Shown piece after piece: positions 34,312 through 44,742 of a stretch of DNA of 64,000 nucleotides. The position numbers and the translations under genes are program-made. The stretch's first letter is position 1. The number at the start of each line of letters is the position of its first letter. The stretch is from Psychrobacter arenosus (GTDB lineage Bacteria > Pseudomonadota > Gammaproteobacteria > Pseudomonadales > Moraxellaceae), in assembly GCF_904848165.1 (NCBI RefSeq), contig NZ_LR884459.1, forward strand, positions 2,976,001 to 3,040,000, in the 5' to 3' direction. Below the pieces are notes generated by a model. It did not search any database. It was not told where the DNA came from and saw nothing but the letters and a program-made list of their open reading frames with translations.

Positions 34312-35877
34312 ATGAAATATTCTAAAATGGCCTTATTAGCCGTCACCACTGCCTTCTTTTTACAAGGATGTAACGACGACTCAAACTCCAATCAAACCAC
34401 CATTCCACCGCCTGATCCCAAAGCCGAAGTCGTAGGGGTCTGGACCAGCGATGACACAGACAGTGATTTATTAGGCCTCGTCTTTTTGGAGGATGGGACT
34501 TATGTCCATGTACAGGTCGATGAAGCACCCACCGTCCTCGCCAGACAAACCTATGCCGTGTCAGCCTTTAATAATCAAGCAGCCGTCGATAAGCAAACGT
34601 ATGCCGTACAGTCTGCAGCCAGTGCAGGCGATGGTATGGAATGGGGTGACTATAGTATTGATGCCAAAACTGGTTTATTAACCACCACGCAAAAGTTTGA
34701 TAATAATGGGGGTAATGGTCTTTCGGACACGATGACTCGCTATATTAAAGTCACTGATGACAAGCTGACGATGCAGATCGATCTCAATAAAGATGGCATC
34801 ATAGGGGACGATGAGACCTTTAGTTTCTCAAAAACCAAGTCTGACAATCATTTAGGATTTTGGAGAAGTGGTGACTCAGGCGAGGGTTTATCGGGAGTGG
34901 CCTTCTTGGATAATGGTCAATATATCCAAGTAGAAGTCGATGCTGAACGCTCAGTAGATAACCCTGAAAATGGTATGGAGTGGGGCAACTACGCTATTAA
35001 TCAAACGACTGGAGAATTAACCACCAATCAGATTTTTGATGGCAATGGCACGGCTGGGTTATCAGAGCCGCTGACTCGCTACATCAAAACTTCTGCTGGC
35101 ACGTTGACGCTTGAGGTGGATGTCAATAACGATGGCGTCATAGACGCTGATGAGTCTTTTGATTTCTCCCGAACTAAGCCTGTTACGCCTCCTAAAGACG
35201 ATCCTGCCGCTAAAAGCCTAGTAGGGCTTTGGCAAAATAAGGATACTGATGATGACTTATTGGCATTAGCCTTCTTCGATGACGGGACTTATGTGCATGT
35301 AGAAGTGGATGAAGTGGCGCCTTTTGCTAATGAGGATGAAGACTCTGGGATGGAGTGGGGTAACTACACTCTAGATAATAAAACGAGTAAGTTAACCGTC
35401 AGCACAATCTTTGATAATAATGGAGACACGGGACTATCAGATGACCTTCTGCGTTATGTGCGCGTCTCTGGTGACACCTTGACGCTTGAAGTGGATGAGA
35501 ATAAAAACGGTGTCATAGACAAGGGTGAGTCTTTCACTTTCACCAGAGCTAAGTCTGAGAATATGCTAGGACTTTGGAGAAATACTAAGACCAGCAATGA
35601 GTTATTAGCCTTTATGTTCTTTGACGATGGCACCTATGTGCACTTAGAAGTGGATGAGGCACCGCCTACCACTGATTCTACTAGCGATGAAATATCAGGT
35701 ATGGAATGGGGTAACTACTCTGTCAATGCTATGACCAACTTATTAATAGTGGATCAGATATTCGATAATAATGGTGGTACTGGCTTATCAGACCCGGCTA
35801 CTCGCTATGCAAAAGTCTCTGGTAATGTGCTCACGCTTGAAATAGACGGTGACTCCATCGATTTTCAACGTCAGTAA
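34312..35877 (+). CDS. Repeat lipoprotein with EF-hand-like calcium loops
   Basis: A 521-aa protein with a lipoprotein signal (AFFLQGCNDD, Cys near residue 20). It consists of four similar units of about 110-130 residues. Each starts GxW, passes through DGTYVHVxVDE, GMEWGxYxxxxxTxxL and FDxNGxxGLSD, and ends with an acidic segment. Units 1-3 end in canonical 12-residue EF-hand loops: DLNKDGIIGDDE (157-168), DVNNDGVIDADE (270-281) and DENKNGVIDKGE (395-406). Unit 4 lacks the loop and ends GDSIDFQRQ. GGAG precedes the ATG. It is probably a surface or periplasmic calcium-binding protein; function unknown. Unit 1 has an extra 30-residue insertion. Confidence 0.75.
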   Translation: MKYSKMALLAVTTAFFLQGCNDDSNSNQTTIPPPDPKAEVVGVWTSDDTDSDLLGLVFLEDGTYVHVQVDEAPTVLARQTYAVSAFNNQAAVDKQTYAVQSAASAGDGMEWGDYSIDAKTGLLTTTQKFDNNGGNGLSDTMTRYIKVTDDKLTMQIDLNKDGIIGDDETFSFSKTKSDNHLGFWRSGDSGEGLSGVAFLDNGQYIQVEVDAERSVDNPENGMEWGNYAINQTTGELTTNQIFDGNGTAGLSEPLTRYIKTSAGTLTLEVDVNNDGVIDADESFDFSRTKPVTPPKDDPAAKSLVGLWQNKDTDDDLLALAFFDDGTYVHVEVDEVAPFANEDEDSGMEWGNYTLDNKTSKLTVSTIFDNNGDTGLSDDLLRYVRVSGDTLTLEVDENKNGVIDKGESFTFTRAKSENMLGLWRNTKTSNELLAFMFFDDGTYVHLEVDEAPPTTDSTSDEISGMEWGNYSVNAMTNLLIVDQIFDNNGGTGLSDPATRYAKVSGNVLTLEIDGDSIDFQRQ

Positions 35878-35932
35878 TCGTCTAAACTGATAGTCTAAAA
35901 ACAGCAGTTTAAAAATAGTATTTTAATAACAC

Positions 35933-35963
35933 AGTCAGCCGGCAAATCATTTGCCGGCTGACT
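35933..35963. terminator. Bidirectional terminator
   Basis: Perfect 14-bp stem AGTCAGCCGGCAAA/TTTGCCGGCTGACT with loop TCA, between convergent lipoprotein and carboxypeptidase genes. Confidence 0.8.
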
Positions 35964-36006
35964 TACTTTTAGCTTATTAAAACACTTTTATAAAACGGCC
36001 AGTCAA

Positions 36007-37164
36007 TTAGCGCAGCTCATCCACAACCGCTAGCATTGCCACTAGCGAGGCTTCCCCTAACTTAATAGAGCGCTCTGGTGACCAACCTGTATCGGTATCA
36101 GGCAGATTGTAGTTGTCTATAAATGGCATCTCTAAAGTATTGGCGAGACAATCAAAACGCTCGGCAACCCAATGCGTGGCAAGGGTCATATTAGCAGTGC
36201 CCGGCGCATCGATAGGATAGCCTTCTTCGGTTTGAAAGTCGGCACTGGCGAGCTTTAATACTTCTGCAAATTTATCGCGAAGGTGGGCGAGGCGGTCATT
36301 ATAACTTGGCGTGCCTTGTGAGCCGGCTAGGAACACATAAGGGATTTCTTCATCACCATGCACGTCATAAAATAGATCGACTCCGGTAGCCTCCATTTTT
36401 TTAATGACGTAATAGACTTCAGGACTGGTCTCTAGGTTAGGTTCAGCCCAGGCGCGGTTTAGGTTGGTACCGACTGCATTGGTACGCAAATGCCCGCGCA
36501 CGCTACCATCCGGGTTCATATTCGGTACGATATAGAAGTTTGCTTTATTGAGTAGTGCTCTACCCGTAGCATTGTCGCTGTCTAATAAGCTGTGCAACAA
36601 GCCTTCAACCAGCCACTCTGCCATCGTTTCACCAGGATGCTGGCGCGCCGTAATCCAGATGTTGGGTTTATTCGTCTGAGCATTGTTCTTAGTATCGTCG
36701 CTAGCATCGCTGCTGATTTTGACCAAAGTTAAATCGCGCTTATCTAAGGTCTCGCCTAGATGCTCTAGGGTCACTAGCGGATGCGTCTGTACCGAAGCCA
36801 ATAAGTCTTGATGACGCTCGTAGCTATAAGGGGCGAAAAAAGCGATTTGCAGCGTTTGGCATTCCATTTCTGCTACTTTTATAGTGAGTTTGCCATCTTC
36901 ATAAGAGGTAGGCAGACGGAACCAATAGTCGCGATCATAAGAAGCTGCCGCTTGGTAATTGTGCCACCCTGCTGGGAAGGCCGCGTCTCCGGCATTGAGA
37001 ATATTGAGCACATACTGCTCGCCAATCTCACCGGTGATACGAAAGTTAAACCACTGAAAAAACTCACCACCGACGTCCGGACGGATTGCCAATTGGATGT
37101 TGTTATTATCTTCTAAACTAATGACTTCGATATTACCGGCATCAAAATTTGCACTGATATGCAT
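36007..37164 (-). CDS. M14 family metallocarboxypeptidase (cytosolic type)
   Basis: A 385-aa protein without signal peptide. The N-terminal beta domain (about 1-130) is typical of the cytosolic carboxypeptidase subgroup. The catalytic domain has zinc ligands in ARQHPGETMAEW (His/Glu near 175-178) and FYDVHGDEEIPYV (His near 268). The substrate Asn-Arg pair is in GTNLNRAWAEP, and the general-base Glu is in NTLEMPFIDNY (near 344). AAGGA precedes the ATG. It removes C-terminal residues from peptides; bacterial members are poorly characterised. It is monocistronic. Confidence 0.9.
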   Translation of the reverse strand: MHISANFDAGNIEVISLEDNNNIQLAIRPDVGGEFFQWFNFRITGEIGEQYVLNILNAGDAAFPAGWHNYQAAASYDRDYWFRLPTSYEDGKLTIKVAEMECQTLQIAFFAPYSYERHQDLLASVQTHPLVTLEHLGETLDKRDLTLVKISSDASDDTKNNAQTNKPNIWITARQHPGETMAEWLVEGLLHSLLDSDNATGRALLNKANFYIVPNMNPDGSVRGHLRTNAVGTNLNRAWAEPNLETSPEVYYVIKKMEATGVDLFYDVHGDEEIPYVFLAGSQGTPSYNDRLAHLRDKFAEVLKLASADFQTEEGYPIDAPGTANMTLATHWVAERFDCLANTLEMPFIDNYNLPDTDTGWSPERSIKLGEASLVAMLAVVDELR

Positions 37165-37352
37165 GACTTATCCTTAATTCATTGTTATCAAGCTTAAGTG
37201 GGTACTAGAGCTAAGGTGAAAAAAATAAAGTCCCCAACTGGAGAAAGGGGACGTATGCTATTAAATTACCTTAAATATCAATAAAAAACCACCTTAATGA
37301 GCTGCTGATTCAGCTATTTTTTCAGAGGATTGCTGGTGCGTGTCATCAATTG

Positions 37353-37402
37353 AAAACAAAAAATCCAAGGTTAGAAGCAGTGTTTACTTCCGACCTTGGA
37401 TT
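37353..37402 (-). terminator. Terminator of lysine-rich gene
   Basis: On the minus strand AATCCAAGGT...ACCTTGGATT forms a 10-bp stem with further GAAG/CTTC pairing and is followed by T6. It lies 40 bp downstream of the lysine-rich ORF. Confidence 0.8.
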
Positions 37403-37441
37403 CGTAGGCTGTCGAGCTAGCTTCAGTGGCTAAGTCACAGA

Positions 37442-37753
37442 CTATTTTTTAGACTTTTTCTTACTTTGCTTTTTATCGTCTTTCTTATCTTGTTTCTTTT
37501 GTTTTTTATCCTCTTTTTTGTCCTGTTTCTTTTGCTTCTTGTCATCTTTCTTGTCTTGCTTTTTCTGTTTCTTGTCGTCTTTCTTATCCTGCTTCTTCTG
37601 TTTTTTGTCATCCTTTTTATCTTGCTTCTTGTCTTGCTTTTTATCGTCTTTGGACTTTTTCTTGTCCTCGTCCTTTTTAGACTCTACGCTATCGTTCGTA
37701 TAGAAACTGGCGATATCGCTCTGTAAGTCACTGTCATGGGCTTGCTTAAACAT
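37442..37753 (-). CDS. Lysine-rich tandem-repeat protein
   Basis: The best start is the ATG at 37753 (MFKQAHDSDLQSDIASFYTN), which has AAAGGAC upstream and gives 103 aa; a longer frame from 37828 lacks such a site. After about 30 ordinary residues the protein is almost only Lys, Asp and Gln in an 11-residue repeat (KQDKKDDKKQK, about five copies). It is very basic and likely disordered, and the DNA is a 33-bp tandem array. It has its own terminator, which supports real expression. Function unknown; nucleic-acid or polyphosphate binding is speculation. Confidence 0.65.
   Translation of the reverse strand: MFKQAHDSDLQSDIASFYTNDSVESKKDEDKKKSKDDKKQDKKQDKKDDKKQKKQDKKDDKKQKKQDKKDDKKQKKQDKKEDKKQKKQDKKDDKKQSKKKSKK
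37455..37650. repeat. 33-bp tandem repeat array within lysine-rich gene
   Basis: About five to six imperfect 33-bp units encode the 11-residue Lys/Asp/Gln repeat. The copy number could vary by slippage without breaking the frame. Confidence 0.7.
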
Positions 37754-38176
37754 AATATTAGTCCTTTTTTCAATTGTGTTTAGCCTATCTTGATATTCGA
37801 TAATAAGCCGAGCTAATTCCTTAGTCAATGTAAGGATACAAATACATACTTTAAGCGTTTGTTTGCTATAAAAATACGCACAGTAATACTGGCAGAAAAG
37901 GCGAGTGCATTAGACAATAAGAGAAATAGCAATAATGGGATTTTTGTAGAATTTTTTACTAATGAGGGGATGAGTAGACCAAATTTTGATGAGAGCAGAA
38001 TTTAAGACTAAATACAGCCGCACATTTATTCTCAAAGCCGTTAGTGGTATATTGTCAGCCCGCAAAAAGCTAATACAAAATAAAGCTCTATGTCCTACTT
38101 ATTGGTTTCATTTCTTTTTATTATTGCGCTTTACTCCTCGCATACCACGCTTATATCCCCTCACTAGGAGGCTGAC
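37754..38176. other. Non-coding region before bestrophin gene
   Basis: About 420 bp with no supported gene; a plus-strand 64-codon frame here has no ribosome site. It contains the divergent promoters and AGGAGG just before 38177. Confidence 0.5.
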
Positions 38177-39103
38177 ATGATCGTCCGGCAACGCCCCAAT
38201 GCCCTAAAACTCATTTTTACCCTGCGTGGCTCGGTCATCCCCAAGATTTTTCCGCAAATTTTACTGATTACGCTGCTCAGTACCTTAATATCCACTATTC
38301 AACATGCTCACCCTGGGTCATTTACTTCCTATGGGACGGCGCCTTTTACCTTATTAGGGATTGCGTTATCGTTGTTTCTTGGCTTTCGTAATAATGCCAG
38401 TTATCAACGTTGGTGGGAGGCGCGGCAGCTGTGGGGGCAGTTGGTGGTGGACACGCGCAGTCTGGCGCGGCAAGTGGTCTCCTTTATGGACGGTACTACC
38501 ACCAGTGCACGCGCGAATCAGCGGCGAATTATCGAGTTAAGCATTGCCTTTACTCACGCTACGCGGCATCGACTGCGCGATAGCGAGCCTTGGGAGGATG
38601 TGGAACGTTTGGTCATGCCAGAGCAGCATCAAGCCATGCGCCAAGCCAGTAATGTCCCTGAGTTTGTGTTGCGCTTATTGGGCAAAGAACTGGGTCAAAG
38701 CCGCCGTCAAAAATTGATGTCAGAGCAGATGCTACAAAACATGGATGAGCGCGTGACTTCCATGACCTTAGTCTTATCGGCGTGTGAGCGCATTCAATAT
38801 ACGCCGCTGCCATTTGCCTATACGCTATTGGTGCATCGCACAACTTATTTATATTGTTTTATGCTGCCGTTTGGCTTGGCATCCTCCTTGGGTTGGGCAA
38901 CGCCTTTGATTAGCGCAGTGGTCGCTTATACCTTCTTTGGTTTAGATGCCTTGAGTGAAGAGTTGGAAGACCCGTTTGGTGTGGCACCGAACCATTTGCC
39001 ACTGACCACGATATCGCGCACTATCGAGATTAACCTATTAGAGGCCTTGGGCGAGACCGAGCTGCCGCCGCCGATAGTTCCTGAGGGTAATTGTCTACAA
39101 TAG
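38177..39103 (+). CDS. Bestrophin family ion channel protein
   Basis: A 308-aa membrane protein of the bestrophin/RFP-TM (YneE) family. It has the diagnostic first helix region (IIRQRPNALKLIFTLRGSVI-like start), LSLFLGFRNNASYQRWWEAR (pore-proximal signature near residue 70-90) and YTFFGLDALSEELEDPFG near the C-terminus. Bacterial members are pentameric monovalent-ion channels of the inner membrane. A strong AGGAGG lies 5 nt before the ATG. It is monocistronic, closed by a terminator at 39148. Confidence 0.9.
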   Translation: MIVRQRPNALKLIFTLRGSVIPKIFPQILLITLLSTLISTIQHAHPGSFTSYGTAPFTLLGIALSLFLGFRNNASYQRWWEARQLWGQLVVDTRSLARQVVSFMDGTTTSARANQRRIIELSIAFTHATRHRLRDSEPWEDVERLVMPEQHQAMRQASNVPEFVLRLLGKELGQSRRQKLMSEQMLQNMDERVTSMTLVLSACERIQYTPLPFAYTLLVHRTTYLYCFMLPFGLASSLGWATPLISAVVAYTFFGLDALSEELEDPFGVAPNHLPLTTISRTIEINLLEALGETELPPPIVPEGNCLQ

Positions 39104-39147
39104 CGGGATTTTTATCATAGAAACTAGACTGCCAGTTCACTACCAAT

Positions 39148-39179
39148 AAAAAAGCCACCCTATAAAAGGATGGCTTTTT
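39148..39179. terminator. Terminator between bestrophin and frmA
   Basis: AAAAAGCCA-CCT/AGG-TGGCTTTTT stem, T-rich on one side and A-rich on the other, so bidirectional between convergent genes. Confidence 0.8.
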
Positions 39180-39262
39180 GCTTTGTTCAATCTGTTATCA
39201 ATAATCATTAATAAGCGACTATCAATTAACTATCACGCAACTAATGATATAGCCGCTACCTA

Positions 39263-40754
<1,492 letters not shown>

Positions 40755-41423
40755 ATGAGTAAATCTACTAAAGGCCTGTCTTTATTATTGGGTCTATTGA
40801 TTGCGAGTCCAGTATTTGCTGCAGACTATAACGGACTGTTATCACCTAGTTCATTAGGGCAGGATATCAATACGTTAAACAGTCGTTATAAACTGGGCTT
40901 AAAAAAACAAGAGTGGGGTGGCTACACGAATAAAGCTTCTGAAAGCTGTAAAGTAGACATTACTATCGATAAAAACAGTAAAGCCACGTTGATAGAGCTG
41001 TCTCCCAATACTGAAAATTGTCGTTATAAGGCTACGACTAGTGGGGTAAGTTTTGATAGTCGCTCTAGCAAAATTGTAGATATTTTAAATCAAACTAAGG
41101 TAGAAAATATTCAGTTTTTTCCAGGCTGTTTCAACTGTCCTTCAGGGCTAGAGCTTTCCGATAGTTTAGTGATTAAACGCCCACAAGATAAGTACTACAC
41201 TGAGTATGGTATTGAGGGGTATAACAGTGGCTACCTTGAGTTTATGATGACGAAACTGTTGGGTAAAGTTTCTCAAGATAATTATTATCCTATGTTGGAT
41301 AAACTAGAAGCTAAGCTTGATGCCAATCCAAGTCTATATAACCGTAAAGATTTCAAATTACAGGCTATGAAGACATATGACTTACAAGGTAAGCCTTGGA
41401 ATTATGCGATTGGACTTAAGTAA
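40755..41423 (+). CDS. Hypothetical secreted protein, 222 aa
   Basis: A clear Sec signal peptide (SLLLGLLIASPVFAADY, cleavage after AFA near residue 22) leads to a periplasmic protein of about 200 residues. There are four cysteines, in SCKVDITI, ENCRYKA and FFPGCFNCPSGL; the last pair forms CxxC. The protein ends YNRKDFKLQAMKTYDLQGKP-type, polar. I do not recognise a family. It is monocistronic with a strong terminator; start supported by AAGGAAACC. Confidence 0.7.
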   Translation: MSKSTKGLSLLLGLLIASPVFAADYNGLLSPSSLGQDINTLNSRYKLGLKKQEWGGYTNKASESCKVDITIDKNSKATLIELSPNTENCRYKATTSGVSFDSRSSKIVDILNQTKVENIQFFPGCFNCPSGLELSDSLVIKRPQDKYYTEYGIEGYNSGYLEFMMTKLLGKVSQDNYYPMLDKLEAKLDANPSLYNRKDFKLQAMKTYDLQGKPWNYAIGLK

Positions 41424-41491
41424 TATTAGAGATGCTTAATATTTGATAGAGTATAAAGCCTTATTTACTTATTTTAAAAATACTTATCTCT

Positions 41492-41528
41492 AAAAAAGCC
41501 GTCAGGAGTCAAACTTCTGGCGGCTTTT
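41492..41528. terminator. Bidirectional terminator
   Basis: AAAAGCCGTCAG...CTGGCGGCTTTT stem (one G-T pair) flanked by A- and T-runs, between convergent genes. Confidence 0.8.
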
Positions 41529-41567
41529 CTAATAGCAATTAAGTGGGCCTATGCTAGACCTTGCTAC

Positions 41568-42518
41568 CTAAGCAAACTCACTCAACATCTGAGTAATACG
41601 AGCATCTTTCTGCTGCCAAATGTCCTCTAGCCAATCAAACATCATCGCTTTAGTGGCCTCATCGCGGTCATAACCGCCTTCCATAATGGCAGCGTATAAC
41701 TCATCGGGGACTTTTATCCGCGTCACATCTACACCCAAACGGCGAATATTGCCTTTCCATAAATCATCATAGTCAGGCGTACCGTCGGGATAGACGATAG
41801 TGACGTCTAAAATAGAGTCTAGCTGCTCACCTAAGGCGTTGATGGCTAATGATAAACCGCCGGCACGCGGCTTTAATAAATGCTGATAGGGCGACTGCTG
41901 TTGGTCGTGTTTCTCTTGGGTAAAGCGCGTGCCCTCTAAATAGTTGAGTAAGGCAAAGGGCTTGTCTTTTAATTGGCGACAGGCACGTTTAGCCTCGATT
42001 AGGTTTTGTTTTTTTAGCTCCGGATTCTTTTCCATAGCTTTAGCAGAGAAGCGCTTCATCATCGGAAAGTCTAAAAAGTAGAAAGCTTGGCCGACTACCG
42101 GGATATAAATCAAATCAAACTTGGTGAAAAATCGCGTCAATGGCAGGGTATCTTGGCTAATATACTGCACGATACTGGTATCGACCCAAGATTGATGATT
42201 GCTTACCAGTAAGTACTGTTTATCTTCGCTCAAGTCATCGGGCATAGTGATGCGCCAGTCTTTGTGCGGTAGCGCATGGTCGATGACGGCATTGTTACTA
42301 TTAATCCAATATTTAGTAATTTCAATCAGGGCTTTATCTGCCAGTTTCGACCCTGTTAATACCTTGGCAGCGCCTAAAGTCCAGATAGGCAATCCTACCC
42401 CGATACTATTGGCGGTAATGACCCCAGCGCCGGTTAGAAAAGAGGCCGCTTTGCCTACCGGAGGTAACTTGTCGTGGAGGGTTTCGTAAAGGGAGTCAAT
42501 CTTTTTCAAAGAGGGCAT
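41568..42518 (-). CDS. 1-acyl-sn-glycerol-3-phosphate acyltransferase-like protein (YihG type)
   Basis: The ATG at 42518 (MPSLKKIDSLYETLHDKLPP) follows GGAAA and gives 316 aa, close to E. coli YihG; the longer frame to 42674 has an unlikely Cys/Trp-rich N-terminus. A hydrophobic N-terminal segment (AASFLTGAGVITANSIGVGL) precedes the acyltransferase block I VSNHQSWVDTSIVQY (NHxxxxD). Block II is near FFTKFDLIYIPVVGQAFYF, and block III is LNYLEGTRFT. It transfers acyl groups to a lysophospholipid at the inner membrane. It is monocistronic. Confidence 0.85.
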   Translation of the reverse strand: MPSLKKIDSLYETLHDKLPPVGKAASFLTGAGVITANSIGVGLPIWTLGAAKVLTGSKLADKALIEITKYWINSNNAVIDHALPHKDWRITMPDDLSEDKQYLLVSNHQSWVDTSIVQYISQDTLPLTRFFTKFDLIYIPVVGQAFYFLDFPMMKRFSAKAMEKNPELKKQNLIEAKRACRQLKDKPFALLNYLEGTRFTQEKHDQQQSPYQHLLKPRAGGLSLAINALGEQLDSILDVTIVYPDGTPDYDDLWKGNIRRLGVDVTRIKVPDELYAAIMEGGYDRDEATKAMMFDWLEDIWQQKDARITQMLSEFA

Positions 42519-42855
42519 AACAGATTTCCATATTGATGAGTACAGCCCCACCGTTACTAATGTTGTAGGGTAGGAGACGCACGAGTACCAGCAATGAGCG
42601 GTAACTTCGTCCATGAGGTTTTTTGATTGGGAAAAGACACGTTGGCAAGAGAGTTTATGCTGCCAACAGTCCAAAATAGAACGTTTAGCTTAAAAATAAG
42701 CCATAGCATAACCCAATGTTACGCCATAAAAAATTAACAAAACGTTAAAGCGTTACGCAAAAAAGGCCAACTGAGCAACGAAAGGTCTGATAATGCCTGA
42801 TAACTTAACAAAAGACGACAAAAAAAAGGGACTAGGGGGTTAGGCTGTATGACTG

Positions 42856-44610
42856 TTAAAAAGTAAACTCTATGGCATCATCGGTTGCACGGCGGCGCGC
42901 CTCATCTTTGAGCTCAATCAGCTCGCCGTCTTTCATCATAAGTAAACGGTCGGCATGCTCAAAGTAAGCATCGTCATGGCTGATAATAAAGAGGGTCTTA
43001 CCCAAGGCTTTAAGCTCAGGGATTAGCTGCTGATAAAAAGTGCGGCGGAATACCGGGTCTTGATCGGCGGCCCATTCATCGAGCAATAAGATGTCTTTTT
43101 GCTCAGCCACAGCCAGCAGCATCGCCACACGTTTGCGCTGACCTTGCGACAGTTTGACCGTAGAGAGACGCCCCTCGTTAAGCTTTATTTTTTCGTGTAA
43201 GGCCAGTCTTTGTAGCCAAGCGCTCACTAAATCAGCATCCGGCGTTTGACCTTGCGCGCCAATCAGTTGGCTAAACAAATGGTTGTCGCTATATATCGCC
43301 GAAAATAACTGATTAAATGCCAAGCGATTGTGCTCATCAATCAGCTGATTATCTAAGGTCATGCTGCCTTGGGTAGGCGCTACTAGCCCAGTGAGTACTT
43401 TGGCTAAGGTGGATTTACCACTGCCATTCGCACCAATTAAAAAGACCACTTCACCGCGCGTTAATTCAAAATTGATATTTTTTAAAATATTGGCGGGCGT
43501 GTTTTCTACTGGCGCAGCAACATTAGTATGGCTAAGGGCAGTCTCGCCATCTTTGCCCTGGGGCTGATTATGGCCATAATGATAGCTGACATTATGCAGT
43601 CGTAAGCTTTGCCAAGGAGCCGTGTTGCTCTGAAGCGCGGTAGCCTCGATTAAAAAGCCTTCTTTGTAGGGTGCCAGTTGTAAGGATTGAATCTTACTGA
43701 GCGCGACTTGTGCCGTCTGAAGATTAGGGTAGGCGCCCACCGCTTTAAGCAGGGGAGACTGCATAAATAATACCGTCAATGAAAAAGTCGTCGCCACGGC
43801 CATCGAGATATCGAACTGCTGCGCAACCGCAAATATCACTCCAATCAACGCAAACATCATAATATTCGACCAGCTTAAAGCTGAAAGATGGTAGGTGTCT
43901 GCTTTGATAATCTTGCCCTTATAAGCCTCAGCATGGGGGGTAAAGTCTTGTGAGAATAGCTGCTCGGCACGATGTCGGTTGAGCGTGAGCTCTTTACGGC
44001 CTTCAATAATCGCCTGATAGTCTTCGTATAACAGGTCGTTAATTTCTCGAATTTCAGTCAGATTAACATAGACATGACGCACTAAAACCAGACTGATCCA
44101 GATATTCAGTGCAATCCCTACCAGCACGATTAATAGTAAGGGCAACGATAGCCAACCTAGGTATAAGGCAACGGCCACCGATAGAATGACCCCTTGTACC
44201 AGCTCTGGCATGCGCACAAAGGCGACGGTGATAGACTGAATGTCGGCGGAGAGACTAGCGAGCAGGCGTGAGCTGCCCACTTGGTCAATCTGCGTGAGCG
44301 GGGTATCCATGATTTGCTTGACCAATTGCGTGCGCAGCTCATAGACAAACTGATGGCCCAGCTTAGTGAGGGCATACTGTGAGATAAAAGTAAAAAACAG
44401 CAAGACGATAACGATAATAAAAAAATAGCCTAAGCTAAGCCAAGAGACGCTGCTAAAGACCGCCTGTTTAATAAAGGCATGATTAATATAAGCAATAATA
44501 CCGACGCCGACCAAGGCATTGACTAAGTTGAGGGCTACTACCTTCAAAAAAGCCCAGCGATGGCGTGACCAGATAAGCTGATAGAGAGAGTCTGCACTAG
44601 AGTAAGACAT
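42856..44610 (-). CDS. Cyclic-peptide/siderophore-type ABC exporter (PvdE/YojI family)
   Basis: A 584-aa half-transporter with a fused six-helix membrane domain (about 1-330) and ATPase domain. Walker A is LIGANGSGKSTLAKVL (near 397), the signature is VKLSQGQRKRVAMLLA, and Walker B is ILLLDEWAADQDP (near 512). The DEWAADQDP form is characteristic of the cyclic peptide export group (PvdE, SyrD, YojI). It lies next to two TonB-dependent receptors, so export of a siderophore or its precursor, or of a peptide, is likely. No biosynthesis genes are in the window, which is odd for PvdE-type function. Confidence 0.85.
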   Translation of the reverse strand: MSYSSADSLYQLIWSRHRWAFLKVVALNLVNALVGVGIIAYINHAFIKQAVFSSVSWLSLGYFFIIVIVLLFFTFISQYALTKLGHQFVYELRTQLVKQIMDTPLTQIDQVGSSRLLASLSADIQSITVAFVRMPELVQGVILSVAVALYLGWLSLPLLLIVLVGIALNIWISLVLVRHVYVNLTEIREINDLLYEDYQAIIEGRKELTLNRHRAEQLFSQDFTPHAEAYKGKIIKADTYHLSALSWSNIMMFALIGVIFAVAQQFDISMAVATTFSLTVLFMQSPLLKAVGAYPNLQTAQVALSKIQSLQLAPYKEGFLIEATALQSNTAPWQSLRLHNVSYHYGHNQPQGKDGETALSHTNVAAPVENTPANILKNINFELTRGEVVFLIGANGSGKSTLAKVLTGLVAPTQGSMTLDNQLIDEHNRLAFNQLFSAIYSDNHLFSQLIGAQGQTPDADLVSAWLQRLALHEKIKLNEGRLSTVKLSQGQRKRVAMLLAVAEQKDILLLDEWAADQDPVFRRTFYQQLIPELKALGKTLFIISHDDAYFEHADRLLMMKDGELIELKDEARRRATDDAIEFTF

Positions 44611-44742
44611 AAAGCATTCGCATTTTTAAAAGGAAGAATAAATAAAAGGGAGTGAGCTTAGCCCAATCCCTTTTTGAAGACAGTTTGCTCAGCCCTCTAA
44701 TTTGCTGAAGATTAATGAGCACGCGCTGACAGTCCGGCGCTA

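Noticed and set aside
37466-37726. Plus-strand Leu/Phe-rich 'membrane' frames opposite the lysine-rich gene
   Set aside because: Artefact of reading AAA/AAG codons on the other strand; no ribosome site.
41568-42674. Long version of the acyltransferase starting at 42674
   Set aside because: The 52 extra N-terminal residues are Cys/Trp-rich and unlike the family; the ATG at 42518 has GGAAA upstream.
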